Origin: Ampelocalamus luodianensis
Lineage: Eukaryota > Streptophyta > Magnoliopsida > Poales > Poaceae
Length of the DNA: 64,000 bases
Direction: 5' to 3'
NCBI GenBank assembly: GCA_036346255.1
Contig: JAYEVH010000262.1
Span: forward strand, 434,001 to 498,000
Every line of letters starts with the position of its first letter. The first letter of the stretch is position 1. The notes under the pieces were generated by a model. That model was given only the letters and a program-made list of their open reading frames with translations. It was not told the origin of the DNA and made no database searches. Shown here one piece after another: positions 21,936-33,137 of the stretch. The position numbers and the translations under genes were made by a program.

Positions 21936-23474
21936 AGTTTTCCAAAATCCGACCGCGTCATACCAATTCGGTGCTCCCATCAAGAACTTCAGCTTAGCAA
22001 TGAAAATCTTCAGTGTAGCACTGTGACTCTCCCTTGCAAATACCTTGGTTTGCCTCTCACTTTGAGAAAACTGTCTTGTGCAAACTTCCAACCTCTCATT
22101 GACAAGGTTACTAACCGTCTCCAATCCTGGCAAGCTCGTTTTCTTTCTCAAGGGGGGCAGCTTGTAATGGTTCAGGCAGTGTTGTTTGCCATGCCGGTGT
22201 ATACTTTCATGGCTCTCGACCCTCCACTCTCGGTCATTAAAGAAATCGATAAGAGACGTTGAGCTTTTCTTTGGAAAGGATCTCAGAATGTAGCAGGAGG
22301 GCACTATTTAGTAGCTTGGTCTTCAGTTTGTCATCCTCGAAATCTTGGGGGGCTAAGCCTGCCCAACTTGACCATCCTTGGTCGTGCTTTGCGCTTGCAG
22401 TGGCAATGGTTACAGCGATGTTGGTCGGCAAGGCCTTGGGAGAGACTTCAGTCCCAACACAGTTGAGTGGAGGAAAATATGTTCCATGCTTCAATTATGG
22501 TCACAATAAGGAATGGAGAGAATTGCTTGTTTTGGGAGGACTGATGGTTGGATGGGCGCTCCATTCTCTGCCTTGCACTATCCATTGCCAAGCTTGTGAA
22601 GCCAACAATTAGGAGAAACCGAATGGTGGCCCAGGCACTTGCAAATGATGTCTGGATTCTGGACATTTCGGGATAGCCACAGCCTGGTATATTTTTGGAG
22701 TTCCTGCGCCTCTAGGATATCTTACAACTAGTGCAGTTGGTTCAGGGTGACGTGGACTCGGTTCTCTGGCGTTGGGAAAGCTCAGGTTGTTACTCCTCTA
22801 AGTTGGCGTACTAGGCTTTTTTCTGGGGCTCCGTCGGTTTTCCTTGCGCTCAGAGAGCCAGGGTTCCTCTAAGATGCAAAATCTTCATTTGGTTAGCGAT
22901 CTGTCGACGCTGTTGGACGGCTAATCGCCTTCAACGCCGATGACTTCCTAACCAAAGAGTTTGCGTCTTCTGCGGACACAGACAGGAGACCATTGATCTC
23001 CTTCTAGTGGGTTGTGCGGTGACGGCACATGTCCGCACGCTTTAAGCCAAGTCGAATGCTTGGTGCGCGTGGTGACCCTCTCTTCAAGATCATTGATTGT
23101 CGCCGGGAACCACGTTCCTAAACATTGCAGGAAAGACTTGGATGTGTGCATCATCCTCGTCTGTTGGATGATCTGGAAGGAGCGTAATCAAAGGATCTTC
23201 AATAATAAAATGATTTCTATCGACCAACTACTTATATGCATTCGTAGCGAGCACAACCATTGGTGCATGGGGTCGGCATCGAATCTGGAGTCGCCTGCTG
23301 TGGAGTAGTACAATTTTTTGTTTTTGCCATTGGAGGGTCTAACGACCCTTGGTTGTGGTGTGTTGTACTTTTGATACTTTATGTATTTTTTCGTCTAAAT
23401 GAAATATTGTACAATTTGTACTTCCTTGAAAAAGAAACAACACAGTACACAAACTACGCATGAAAAAAAAAAAC
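21936..23474 (+). mobile_element. 5'-truncated LINE (L1-type) ORF2 remnant with 3' end
   Basis: The sequence enters in the last part of a non-LTR reverse transcriptase: CKYLGLPLTLRKLS, then RLQSWQARFLSQGGQLVMVQ (22060-22180) and, after shifts, GGLSLPNLTILGRALRLQW (about 22345). The zinc-binding C-terminal domain (zf-RVT) follows with VPLRCKIFIWLA near 22865, VCVFCGHRQETIDLLLVGC (about 22960-23015) and the terminal CWMIWKERNQRIFNNKM (23160). A TGAAATATTGTAC-type 3' UTR and an A-rich tract at 23461-23475 close it. Loss of the 5' side is the usual LINE outcome. Many stops and frameshifts. Confidence 0.8.
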
Positions 23475-24009
23475 AAAGACCTAGAGTTGTGGTGTTGTGG
23501 ACTGGCAACTGAGGCAGTCACAAGTGTATACACTACAGGAGTCAAACAAGTCTTATGAGGAGGCAACGAGTCATCATCGAAGGTCCACTAAAAAAATTAG
23601 ACCGATCTCATATGCCGCCATTTTACGAGTTTGGAAGCCGCAACCATGCCGTGGGCGAGCTACTTAGGTATGCCGTATGCACCAGATACCGCAAATCCAT
23701 CGAGCACGCCGCCGCAAGACCGTCACCGCCATGGACGCCGCTCACGCCATTGCGCCAGGCCGCACTTCTACGGATTCGCGGTGAGCCTGTTGGTGGGGTC
23801 GGGTCGTGTTAGCAAGTTGTTAGGTTATTAGGTTATCCGCTCGCACTCTAAAATGGGATTTGATGCATATTATGAATGAACGAACGAGTGGATGTATTTG
23901 GTTCTGCTTCCAATATTTTCTTGGTCATCTGTGTTTCCGTTTCATATGGGCCATTACAAGTTTCAGCCCAGAGTTGCCGCTGCGCCGCTTCTTCTTCTGC
24001 AAATCTGCG
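23475..24009 (+). other. Unassigned sequence; weak coding-like patch
   Basis: 23555-23830 is moderately GC-rich with two short overlapping frames that match nothing I know. 23830-24009 looks like untranslated or intergenic sequence. No function is proposed. Confidence 0.3.
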
Positions 24010-24766
24010 TGTATGTTCAGATCAGAAGCTCCGAGCACGCTGCTGGCTAAATTTGAATTGGCCGCGGCGGCACGAATTACACGAGATGTTTTAATTGAAC
24101 GGGCGCCAAAATTTCACCTTGGTTCGCCTCAAATTTCAAACGGAGCGCTGGTCCCAAAGACGTGACGGTGAACGCGTCGATGACTTGGCGTGCAAAGTAG
24201 AGCCGCGGCGTTGCCGGACTTGGAAGTCGGGCCGAAGCCCATCTCGACACCCAAACTCGCACTGGTTCCATGCCCCCGCTGCGCGGCGAGACGGACGCCA
24301 CCCCAACCAAAGACGGCAAGAACCTCCCGTGATCGCAACGACCCGCCGCCGCAACGCAACCAGCCGCGCCGCATCGCCCACTCGCTCGCCCACCACCAAA
24401 CCGCTCACGCACACGATAGATTTTGCTCCTCGCAGCCACCGACGGCTTGCTCGCGCGCCCATCACAGCGCCGTCCTCGCCCTCGTGATCTAGGTTAATTT
24501 TTTTATTAGATTCTTTGTTCTCGCCAATTCGTGTGTACTTTAATTGCTAATTGCTTTGCTTAACGCTAAAATTATAGAATCATCTATCACGCAATGAGGC
24601 GGAGGATTTTTCGCAACATCACGATGATCTAGATTGATCTTTTGTTCAAAGACTCGTATCATGTGAGTGATCCATAATCGCATATGTGACAGTTCAATCG
24701 TGCAAACGTAATTTATTTAATTATTTGGCAATGTGTTCTTTGTAATATTGATGCATTCAACAGATT
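24010..24766 (+). promoter_or_regulatory. GC-rich promoter / 5' UTR with intron, upstream of hAT gene
   Basis: A CpG-rich block (24010-24490) ends in a good donor, ATCTAG|GTTAAT at 24492/24493. An AT-rich intron of about 271 bp follows, to the acceptor TTCAACAG at 24763. The hAT start ATG is 3 bases further on (24767). A 5' UTR intron is common in plant transposase and host genes. The model rests on splice-site matches only. Confidence 0.4.
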
Positions 24767-25999
24767 ATGAAGAGAAGCGGGACATTGCATCTCTTTTCGA
24801 AGCATGAAGCAAGAAGAAGGCACGGCAAATGCTATTACTTCTAATCGCTCCCCGATCCGTTGAACTCGTGGTGGAAGAGCAAACTCATGAGAGAGTAGTT
24901 GAGGAAATTGTAAATCTATATCGCCGCCGCCACCGCCGCCGCCGCCACGCCACAACCGCCTTCACTACCACCGCTTTATGACATCAATCGCCTTCCACAT
25001 GATCCAGTGAAAGACGCCCTATTCTAAAATATCCTCGTTAATGATCAAGATGCAACCAAGAGCATATATTACTAAAGGTCCATTCAAACCTTTTGCACAT
25101 GATTTTCCAAAAGAAAGATTTAGATAGGATCGGGATTCAACTATTGTTGGATGTACAATCATGATTGGATTGAGTATAGTATTAAGAAGGATGATGTGTT
25201 TTGCTTCATATGCTATTTGTTCAAGAAGGGTACGGGTCGACACATTTACTATTGATGGTGGAAGAATTGGAATATAGGAGAGAAAGCATCGCAGTAAGCA
25301 TATGGGTTCTAAGGCACATATTAAACCAAGAGAGATACATTGGCTTTATAAATCCCAAGGCAGCAATTGATTATAATATTGAGAAGTGGAGTGATGAGGA
25401 TCTTCGTCTTTATACAAAAAGGTTGACTTATTCACTTAGGTGTATCAAGTTTCTTTTGCATCAAGGGTTGGCGTTTCGTGGACATGATGAAAGTGAAGAA
25501 TCTAGCAACAGAGGGAACTTCATTGAACTTTTGAAATTTCTTGCCGGAAATAGTGAAGAAGTGAACAAATATGTTTTGGAAAATGCTCCAGGTAACTGTA
25601 CCTTAACTAGCCCAGACATACAAAAGCAAATTATTCACTGTTGTGCCTTAGAAACTAGAAAGAAAATAATTGAAGAGCTTGGTGATGAGCCCTATGCAAT
25701 TTTAGCTGATGAGTATAGTGATATATCACATAAAGAACAACTAGCTCTCTGCTTGCGTTATGTTGATAAATTGGGAAGGCCATGTGAGCGTTTTATTGGA
25801 GTTGTTCATGTAGATGATACTACCTCTTTATCACTTAAGGATGCAATTGAAGCTTTACTTGTTAGTCATGGCTTGACTATGACTCAAATCCGTGGTCAAG
25901 GATATGATGGGGCTAGCAACATGAAAGGAGATATTAAAGGGTTGAAAACATTGATCATGCAAGAATCATCTTCTGCTTATTATATTCATTGTTTTGCTC
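24767..25999 (+). pseudogene. TTF/MYM-type hAT transposase, N-terminal part
   Basis: Starts MKRSGTLHLFSKHEARRR, as in plant TTF-type zinc-finger proteins with a hAT dimerisation domain, and hits a stop within 26 codons. Further on are GPFKPFAHDFPKRK and a TTF-type zinc finger, DWIEYSIKKDDVFCFICYLF (about 25155-25215). An open frame of 267 codons follows, with the DUF4371 region (INPKAAIDYNIEKWSDEDLR, ILADEYSDISHKEQLALC, IRGQGYDGASNMKG). It is cut at HCFA by a retrotransposon at 26000. The rest of the protein resumes in register at 37588. Several stops upstream show it was decaying apart from the insertion. Confidence 0.85.
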
Positions 26000-26109
26000 T
26001 GTAACAGCCCAAAAATTAGGGTTTGTGTTTTAAATATATAAAAGTATTAAAAATTTAAAACTTTTTGGTTGTGTCTCTTGATCATGCTCCTGGTGTTCCA
26101 AAAACTTGT
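26000..26109 (+). mobile_element. First LTR, only 110 bp kept
   Basis: Identical in layout to the first 110 bp of the LTRs at 26974 and 33138, up to AAAACTTGT. It then jumps to GTCCATTCTTTCC, which in the intact internal region lies at 32263 onward. Some 5 kb (rest of LTR and start of internal region) is deleted, with at most one shared base at the joint. Confidence 0.88.
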
Positions 26110-26973
26110 GTCCATTCTTTCCTCAACTTATCTTTCATGTACCGAAATACTTAAGGGGGGTAGAAGATACCTCAAATTACTTGTTAGGCATCTTGATTCT
26201 TATACTTTGACCATGCACATAGTTTCTAAATTAACTTAAGTATGTCATGTTACTCAAGTTGCATAAAACAAGAAGCATGTAGGCATACATGTGAGCATTG
26301 TACTCTCACTAACCCAAAATTTAAAATTTAAAATTTGCCTTAGGACTAATTTGCACACATGCATCCCCTCGTGCATTCATCCTGTGCATTTCCTGTCCCA
26401 GCCAAGCAAATAGAACTAGAGAGGTGAGATTAAGCGAGGCCACCTTAAACCTTGCTTGCTTTCTCTCGCACTAAATCTCGGTGTTGATACTAGGTTACCA
26501 TCTAACCGGATCTTCCGCTCTATTGATCAATGCCTCTTTTGGCCGATCGAGTGAAGCCGAGTCGTCAGATACTGTAAGACGATGTGAAGTATGATGTCAA
26601 ATTATCTTCGAATCAAGAAAGGAAAGGTTAAACAAAGCAATGGAAAGGAAAATGTGGCAAAGAACGTCGGATATCGCATCATGATCTTCCAGCACTATCT
26701 CTGAAGGAAATCAAGACAACAGATGGTGCATTTCGTTTAGAGTTGAAAAGGACCACCTAGAAAACACTTATCAGAAGGATATTAGAAATTCTTCAACGAA
26801 GCTTCCCATCAGAGAACCTAAAACTTCAAGAACCTCTCAGATTCGGTTGAGTTCGCTCGCCAAATCCGAAAAGTGACGCCATAACCAAACCCACCTAGGT
26901 TGCCACAGCCTTTCGTTCCGACTTCCGAACTACCGGAATCTCGGGACGAGATTCTGTTTAAGGGGGGTAGATT

Positions 26974-29900
26974 TGTAACAGCCCAAAAATTAGGGTTTGT
27001 GTTTTAAATATATAAAAGTATTAAAATTTTAAAACTTTTTGGTTGTGTCTCTTGATCATGCTCCTGGTGTTCCAAAAACTTGTACACAATTTCAAATTCT
27101 TGCTATTTGTATTTAATGTTGTGTTGAAAATTCAATTTTTAAACTCGAACATTTCAATTCTTTTAAATTCCAGAAAAATGTAAGAACAAAAACTTCTAAA
27201 AATAATTTATTCAAATACTAGATTATTTATCCTGAGTTTTAATTATTTTTACCAAATTTTTAGAAGTCATTTTGCCTCCACCAAAATTCAAATCAAACCT
27301 CAAATGCAGATTTGAAAATAATTTAATTCTAACAAATTCTAATATACAAAATGTCTGAAATTATTTTTCCTAAGTCCCTTGTGAACCTCAGATTGCCCAC
27401 AAAAATTTTCATAATTTTTCAAATTTTATTTCTAGTTCAAACGGCTAGGTCAAACTTGTATTTGTTTGGTCAACATTAAAAAACAAATTCCTAATCCAGT
27501 TCGTGCACTGTTCCTCCGACCCAAGTCCGAGTCTGACCGAACCAGCTCGCCGAGCCATCCCCTCTTCACATCGACGACCCGACCCACTCGCCGATCTTCC
27601 TCCACTCAACGCCCACGCGCCGCCGCGCGCCGGCTCGCCTCGAGCGCACCGCCGACCACTCGCCGCCGCCGCATGCGTGCCACGCCACGCCGATCACCTC
27701 ATTGCCTCTCGCCTCCTCCTACAAAGGCCCGGCCGAGTTCCTTCTCGGTTTTCTACCCTCCACTGTCCATCGTCTCCACCATGCTCGAATGCCATTCACC
27801 ACGGCCGCGCCACCGCCGAAGCTTCGGCCGCTCCGGTGAAGCCGGCCACCCAGAATCGCTGTCGCGGCGTGCCCACCCCGGGAGCAAAACCCTCGCCAAT
27901 TTGGGGATTTACCCCACCAAAGCCTCACGCGTCACCTTCTTCCCCAATCACGCCGCCACCACCAATTCTAGCGCCACTACTCCCGGCCATTCTTCCGCCA
28001 ATTCCTCTCGCCTCGAGCATCCCCTAACCTCACTATACCTTCCCGACCACTCACTTGCTCTCTCTTCTCTCCAGGATCCTCCACGGTGACCACCCGCCGC
28101 CGCAGCTCGCCGCCGGCCTTCTCCGCCACTCTCGTCATCGCCGACCACCCGTGCCCGTTCCTGTACCTCACTAGTGCTCATGCTCCTCCATTTCGATCTC
28201 AATTCCACCTGAGTTCTGCGCCACGTTTCACTCCCACGCCGCCGCCATCGCCACACACACCGCATCTCTCGCTACCCCGAGACCACCTCTAGCATTCTCG
28301 AGCCTCCTCGACCCATTTTGGCCATCACCATGGTCTCCCGCTGCTCCAACCGCCGCGATCCGCACCCCAAAATCCAAACCAGCTTCCTCTTCTTCTTTCT
28401 GTGTCCTCCTCTGCTTTCTCAACAATGGGGCCACTCTCTTAAACCAGTCAATTGCTGCTAATCAACTAAGTGGACTCTAAATAGGTTAGCAAATTTGGAA
28501 GTGAGTTTTGAAATGAGTTAAATCTCTGAAACCAAAATTCACTATTTTTGGCAATACACTGATATCAGAGGAGTGTATTGGTAAGCTGTGTTGTCAGTAA
28601 AACTGAAAGTCATGAAAGGGTGAAATGCAATTGAATTTCTTTTGAATGGCTAATGGAATCACTTAAGCATATTTGGTAATTGGTTAATGTGTTGTCAAGG
28701 TAGTGTAATTTTAGAATTAGTTGTTGAACAGAAAAAGCAAGGTGGTTTTGGAGTCAAATTGAAATATCGAGAAACTCATTTGCTAGACCCCATCTTCCCG
28801 CTATCTAGTGTGATAAATGTCAACTAGGGCTCACAATTGAAGTAGCTAATATGTTAGTGGAAGCCCGAGTGAAGTAGCACTTTTCTATTAGCTTGTGTCG
28901 TTGTAGGTTTCAGAACTGAATCAAGTCAAGATTGTCTTTAGATCTTTGGCTAGTTGTAGCATTTCTATCGAGTTAAGTGTACAATTGGAGGTATGTGAGC
29001 AAGATCGCTTTGATCAAATTTTGTAGTAGGTGATAGCCTAACTTATTCTAACAGCTTAAAGTCTTTCTTAAACACCGTCACTAGTTGGGCATCTAGTTGT
29101 CAGTGGTTTCAAGTTTGGAATTTGTGCTCTTGCTAAATATTTGATCAAAGGAAAAGAATTGGTAAGGGTGATAAAAGGCTAAATGCAAAACTAGCAAACC
29201 TTGTAGCTAATAGTTTGCCTACCCAACATGTAATTAGCAATTTCAAACTTGGGTTGGTAAGAGGTTAGCTAGCAAGACTCTGCCTCAGGGTTGTTCTCTT
29301 GTTAATAGTTGCACAGATGAGATAAGGCGATCAATTTGGCTAGCAGCTTTGTAATTTTGAGAGTGGTTGGTTTGTAGTTTGTAGTAGCAGTCAGGGAGAA
29401 AATCAAATGATTAAAATGATAATTAAGTGAATGGTTAGACTAGAATAGTTAAATAGATATCTAGAACCCACCATGATAATAGATGTGTACGCAATCACCA
29501 TCAAAGTCTCAGAAAGAGGAAAAATGTATAAGAGGTTTAATTTGATTGTATGATTATCGTGGAAAATAAGTGAATTTGAAAAGAACAGTAATAAGAAATC
29601 CTATCTAATTTAATTAAACTCCGAATAACTAATTTGTTGTTCCTAAACTCATAATCTATCTTCGTGTTTTTATTTGTTGGTTATCCTGTTGGCATTCCGT
29701 GTTTATTTGTTTTTAGCTTTGGCGCTTTTACCGTTAGATGGCGTTGATTACGAGAGTGATCCTCTGCAAGAAGTCAATTATCTCACACAAAGTAAAGGCA
29801 AGCGTTTAATCATGTTAATCCCAATATTTTAAAGTCTAATATTTTGTTTCAACTGTATGTATGCATCGCTTAATTTGTGTTAAATTGGTTAGTTAATCCT

Positions 29901-31319
29901 TTAGATGCATAATCAGAGGCAAATGATATTCCTCTACTACCGAGCCTAGGTTATTTCTTGTGATTAGAGATCATGGATGATCTCTTGTCACTTAGTAGAT
30001 CCGGTCAATTTGCTTAGACATGCTTAGCTATCGTAGAATCAGGCGGTTATCGACTTTAGTCGGTAGCCTTGATCACACAAAAAATTATTAAAACTTTATA
30101 GTTCAAACATTTTGCTATGTTACTTGTGAAAACTAAAATGAAAACAAAATGATTTGGACTTGGGCACAACGGTATGATTGCTGTGATCTATTGGGTGTGA
30201 TCGAATGGTGCCCGAGTCAATTAAGGACCGAGTTACTTGCGCCACCAGACGAGCATTTTGCGTGCTAACCACACTAGAGTATATGGACCTCTCTTGACCT
30301 AGTACTTTGGCGTGTATTGGCTCCGGTCGCAGGAGGTCGCAGGAGGGATGGAGGTGGGAGCATGGTAGTTGTCCTAAAAGCTTTATCCCGAGTGAGTAGT
30401 TGTCTTTTCGGCTTTACCATGTAAGCGTATGGATTTCTATCCATACGAGCGCTCGTAGTTAATACACAATATTGGAAAAAGTCTCGTGGACTTAGCCGTA
30501 CAAAGATACCTTCGGAAGTGTGCTTTGGCTTAAAGGCGGTCGAAGTGGGTACATTGGTACACCCTGCAGGTTAAAACTATTCGAATAGCCTCGTCTCGGG
30601 TTATGGACACGCGGATACGCCCGTGAGAACTAGACTACAACATTTAACTTAAAACTTGATGGGTGGTACGAATCGGGATTCGTGCTATTGTTGTGGTGAC
30701 TATTGGGATAGTCACTTCTAGGATGTTTTATCTTTATTCTTTTGTATTATTATCCTCATCGTTATTTCAACATTAAAAATGAATTGCAAACTTGCCTTCA
30801 AACTGTATTACATTATTGCAAATAAAGTTGGCTTTCTGCAAATGAACCATATGTCCTCCACCAAATAAGCCTGCATGTAGCATATTAATAGGTCTGCTAG
30901 TTCACACGTCAGTCTTAAGAGTACAAAGACAATCTTTATACTCAGCTGCTTTGCTTAATGTTTTTGTTGAAGAGGAAGAAGGTGAACCCCATTGGGTTTC
31001 CCTTTTGTGAGCTGTGCTGCGGGTTTGACGACTAGCTTGGCGGCCCGGTCGGTTGCCCTGTGGTTATGTGGCTAACCGGTTGGTTTTTGTCTTAGCCATC
31101 TTATGGCATTTGCCTCACTGCTTATTTATTTGTTTTTCTGTCTTTTATTAGACTTGTATTTATCGTAATGTATGGTTTTGATGCATAATTTTGTGTAGAT
31201 GTGTGTATACTACAGTTCTGGGAAGTATACATATCTCGAGGCTTGGTTTATTTGATTTGTGATGCTAGGGCCAGGTGGCTGGTTAAGCATTACAAGCCAA
31301 ATAAATCGGGGTTCTCACA
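26974..31319 (+). mobile_element. Second (middle) LTR, 4.35 kb
   Basis: Runs from TGTAACAG after the polypurine tract TTAAGGGGGGTAGATT to TTCTCACA at 31319, and is followed by a primer-binding site. AT-rich first 500 bp, GC-rich block 27500-28440, then a long AT-rich stretch. It matches 33138-37582 over its full length. The short frames in the GC-rich block are not kept between the two LTRs and are not called as genes. Confidence 0.9.
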
Positions 31320-33137
31320 AAGTTGGTATCAGAGCTGTACTGACCGTAGAAACCCCTAGCTTGGTCGTCATTAGGATATTCTGGAAAACTTATTTTCAAA
31401 ATGTCAAATGGGTTATGAAAACTTAAGTAAGTTCTCAGATTTTACTCCTTGTCTATCTTAGCTTGCTCATCTTGCCTTATTCTTGTTGAGTTTTCGAAAA
31501 AGTTGTTCCCCTCTCTTCTCCCTTCAAAGTTAGTTGGTTATCGGTTAAATTCGGTTTGGGGAATAATGAGAGTCAAAAATATGAAGTGTTGGTTGTTAAT
31601 TAGTGAAGATTTGAAGTACTCGGAGTTGAAGCACTCATCTCGGAGCTCGGATACAAAATCCGGACAGCAAGCACAAGTTTCGGATTGCGAGCACTTAGTT
31701 CGTCGTTAGGGATAAAAATGAGATGTTAAATCAACTAAAATGCATGGGATTAAAAGGGTAAGATGTGATATTAGATGGCTAGTGCCCAATCCACCCTTAT
31801 ATGGTTTGTGCCATGACCTTTAGATGCGTTAGAACTTGAGTTGTGTTCTGAAATGTTATCATCCTAAACGATTGCTCGTTCATTCAATACGAGATAGTCG
31901 TGCCGAAAAGCAAATATTTTGCTTTGTGGTTTTGCACTGGTCTTATGCTTTTAAACAAATATTTGGAGTTATTTCTTGCTTGTTATGTGTTTGCAATTGG
32001 GTTAGGGTAATGTCTATTTCCCCTAGACGATGCCTTATTGCGATATTAGAATTAAATTAGGGTTTATTCGTAGAATATATCTACACCCTAATGGTATTAC
32101 TTAGGATATAGACGCTAGATTCTGTAACCATTTGTTCTCCTTGTTCCAAATAGTTGCACATCGCCTACGGACGGCATGTATAGCAACTATGTCGGAACCT
32201 TTTGAAGTAGTTAGTACATGTTAGAATTAAATTGCATACCCATTGCCATTCCCTCACCTTATGTCCATTCTTTCCTCAACTTATCTTTCATGTACCGAAA
32301 TACTTAAGGGGGGTAGAAGATACCTCAAATTACTTGTTAGGCATCTTGATTCTTATACTTTGACCATGCACATAGTTTCTAAATTAACTTAAGTATGTCA
32401 TGTTACTCAAGTTGCATAGAACAAGAAGCATGTAGGCATACATGTGAGCATTGCACTCTCACTAACCCAAAATTTAAAATTTAAAATTTGCCTTAGGACT
32501 AATTTGCACACATGCATCCCCTCGTGCATTCATCCTGTGCATTTCCTATCCCAGCCAAGCAAATAGAACTAGAGAGGTGAGATTAAGCGAGGCCACCTTA
32601 AACCTTGCTTGCTTTCTCTTCTGCACTAAATCCTGGTGTTGATACTAGGTTACCATCTAACCAGTCTTTCCGTTCTATTGATCAATGCCTCTTTCTTCGA
32701 TCGTGAAGCCGAGAGTCGTCAGATACCGTAAGACGATGTGAAGTATGATGTCAAATTATCTTCGAATCAAGAAAGGAAAGGTTAAACAAAGCAATGGAAA
32801 GGAAAATGTGGCAAGAACGCCAGATATCTTGCATCATGATCTTCCAGCACTATCTCTGAAGGAAATCAAGACAACAGATGGTGCATTTCGTTTAGAGTTG
32901 AAAAGGACCACCTAGAAAACACTTATCAGAAGGATATTAGAAATTCTTCAACGAAACTTCCCACTGTAGAACCTAAAACTTCTGAAGAACCTCTCAGGAT
33001 TCGAAGTTGAGTTCGGCTCGCGTCGAAATCCGAAAAGTGACGCCATAACCAAACCCACCTAGGTTGCCACAGCCTTTCGTTCCGACTTCCGAACTACCGG
33101 AATCTCGGGACGAGATTCTGTTTAAGGGGGGTAGATT
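31320..33137 (+). other. Internal region of long-LTR element, non-coding
   Basis: It starts with the primer-binding site TGGTATCAGAGC (31324-31335) and ends with the polypurine tract before 33138. About 1.8 kb with no gag or pol motif in any frame. A second polypurine-like TTAAGGGGGGTAGAAG occurs near 32306, and its partner is near 26152 in the first internal copy. The last 870 bp are the part repeated at 26110-26973. Confidence 0.85.
31324..31335 (+). other. Primer-binding site of long-LTR element
   Basis: TGGTATCAGAGC, four bases after the LTR end, complementary to initiator methionine tRNA. Confidence 0.88.

Noticed and set aside
23555..23831. Gene fragment in 23.5-23.8 kb
   Set aside because: Two overlapping frames, neither with a known motif or splice support. 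Kept only as an unassigned patch.
27466..28440. Long overlapping frames in the GC-rich block of the middle LTR as a gene
   Set aside because: The matching block in the other LTR (33660-34670) has different frames and lengths, so no protein is conserved. Frames on both strands are equally open, as expected from high GC alone.
31324..31335. tRNA gene near TGGTATCAGAGC sites
   Set aside because: These are retrotransposon primer-binding sites next to LTR ends; no cloverleaf can be folded around them.
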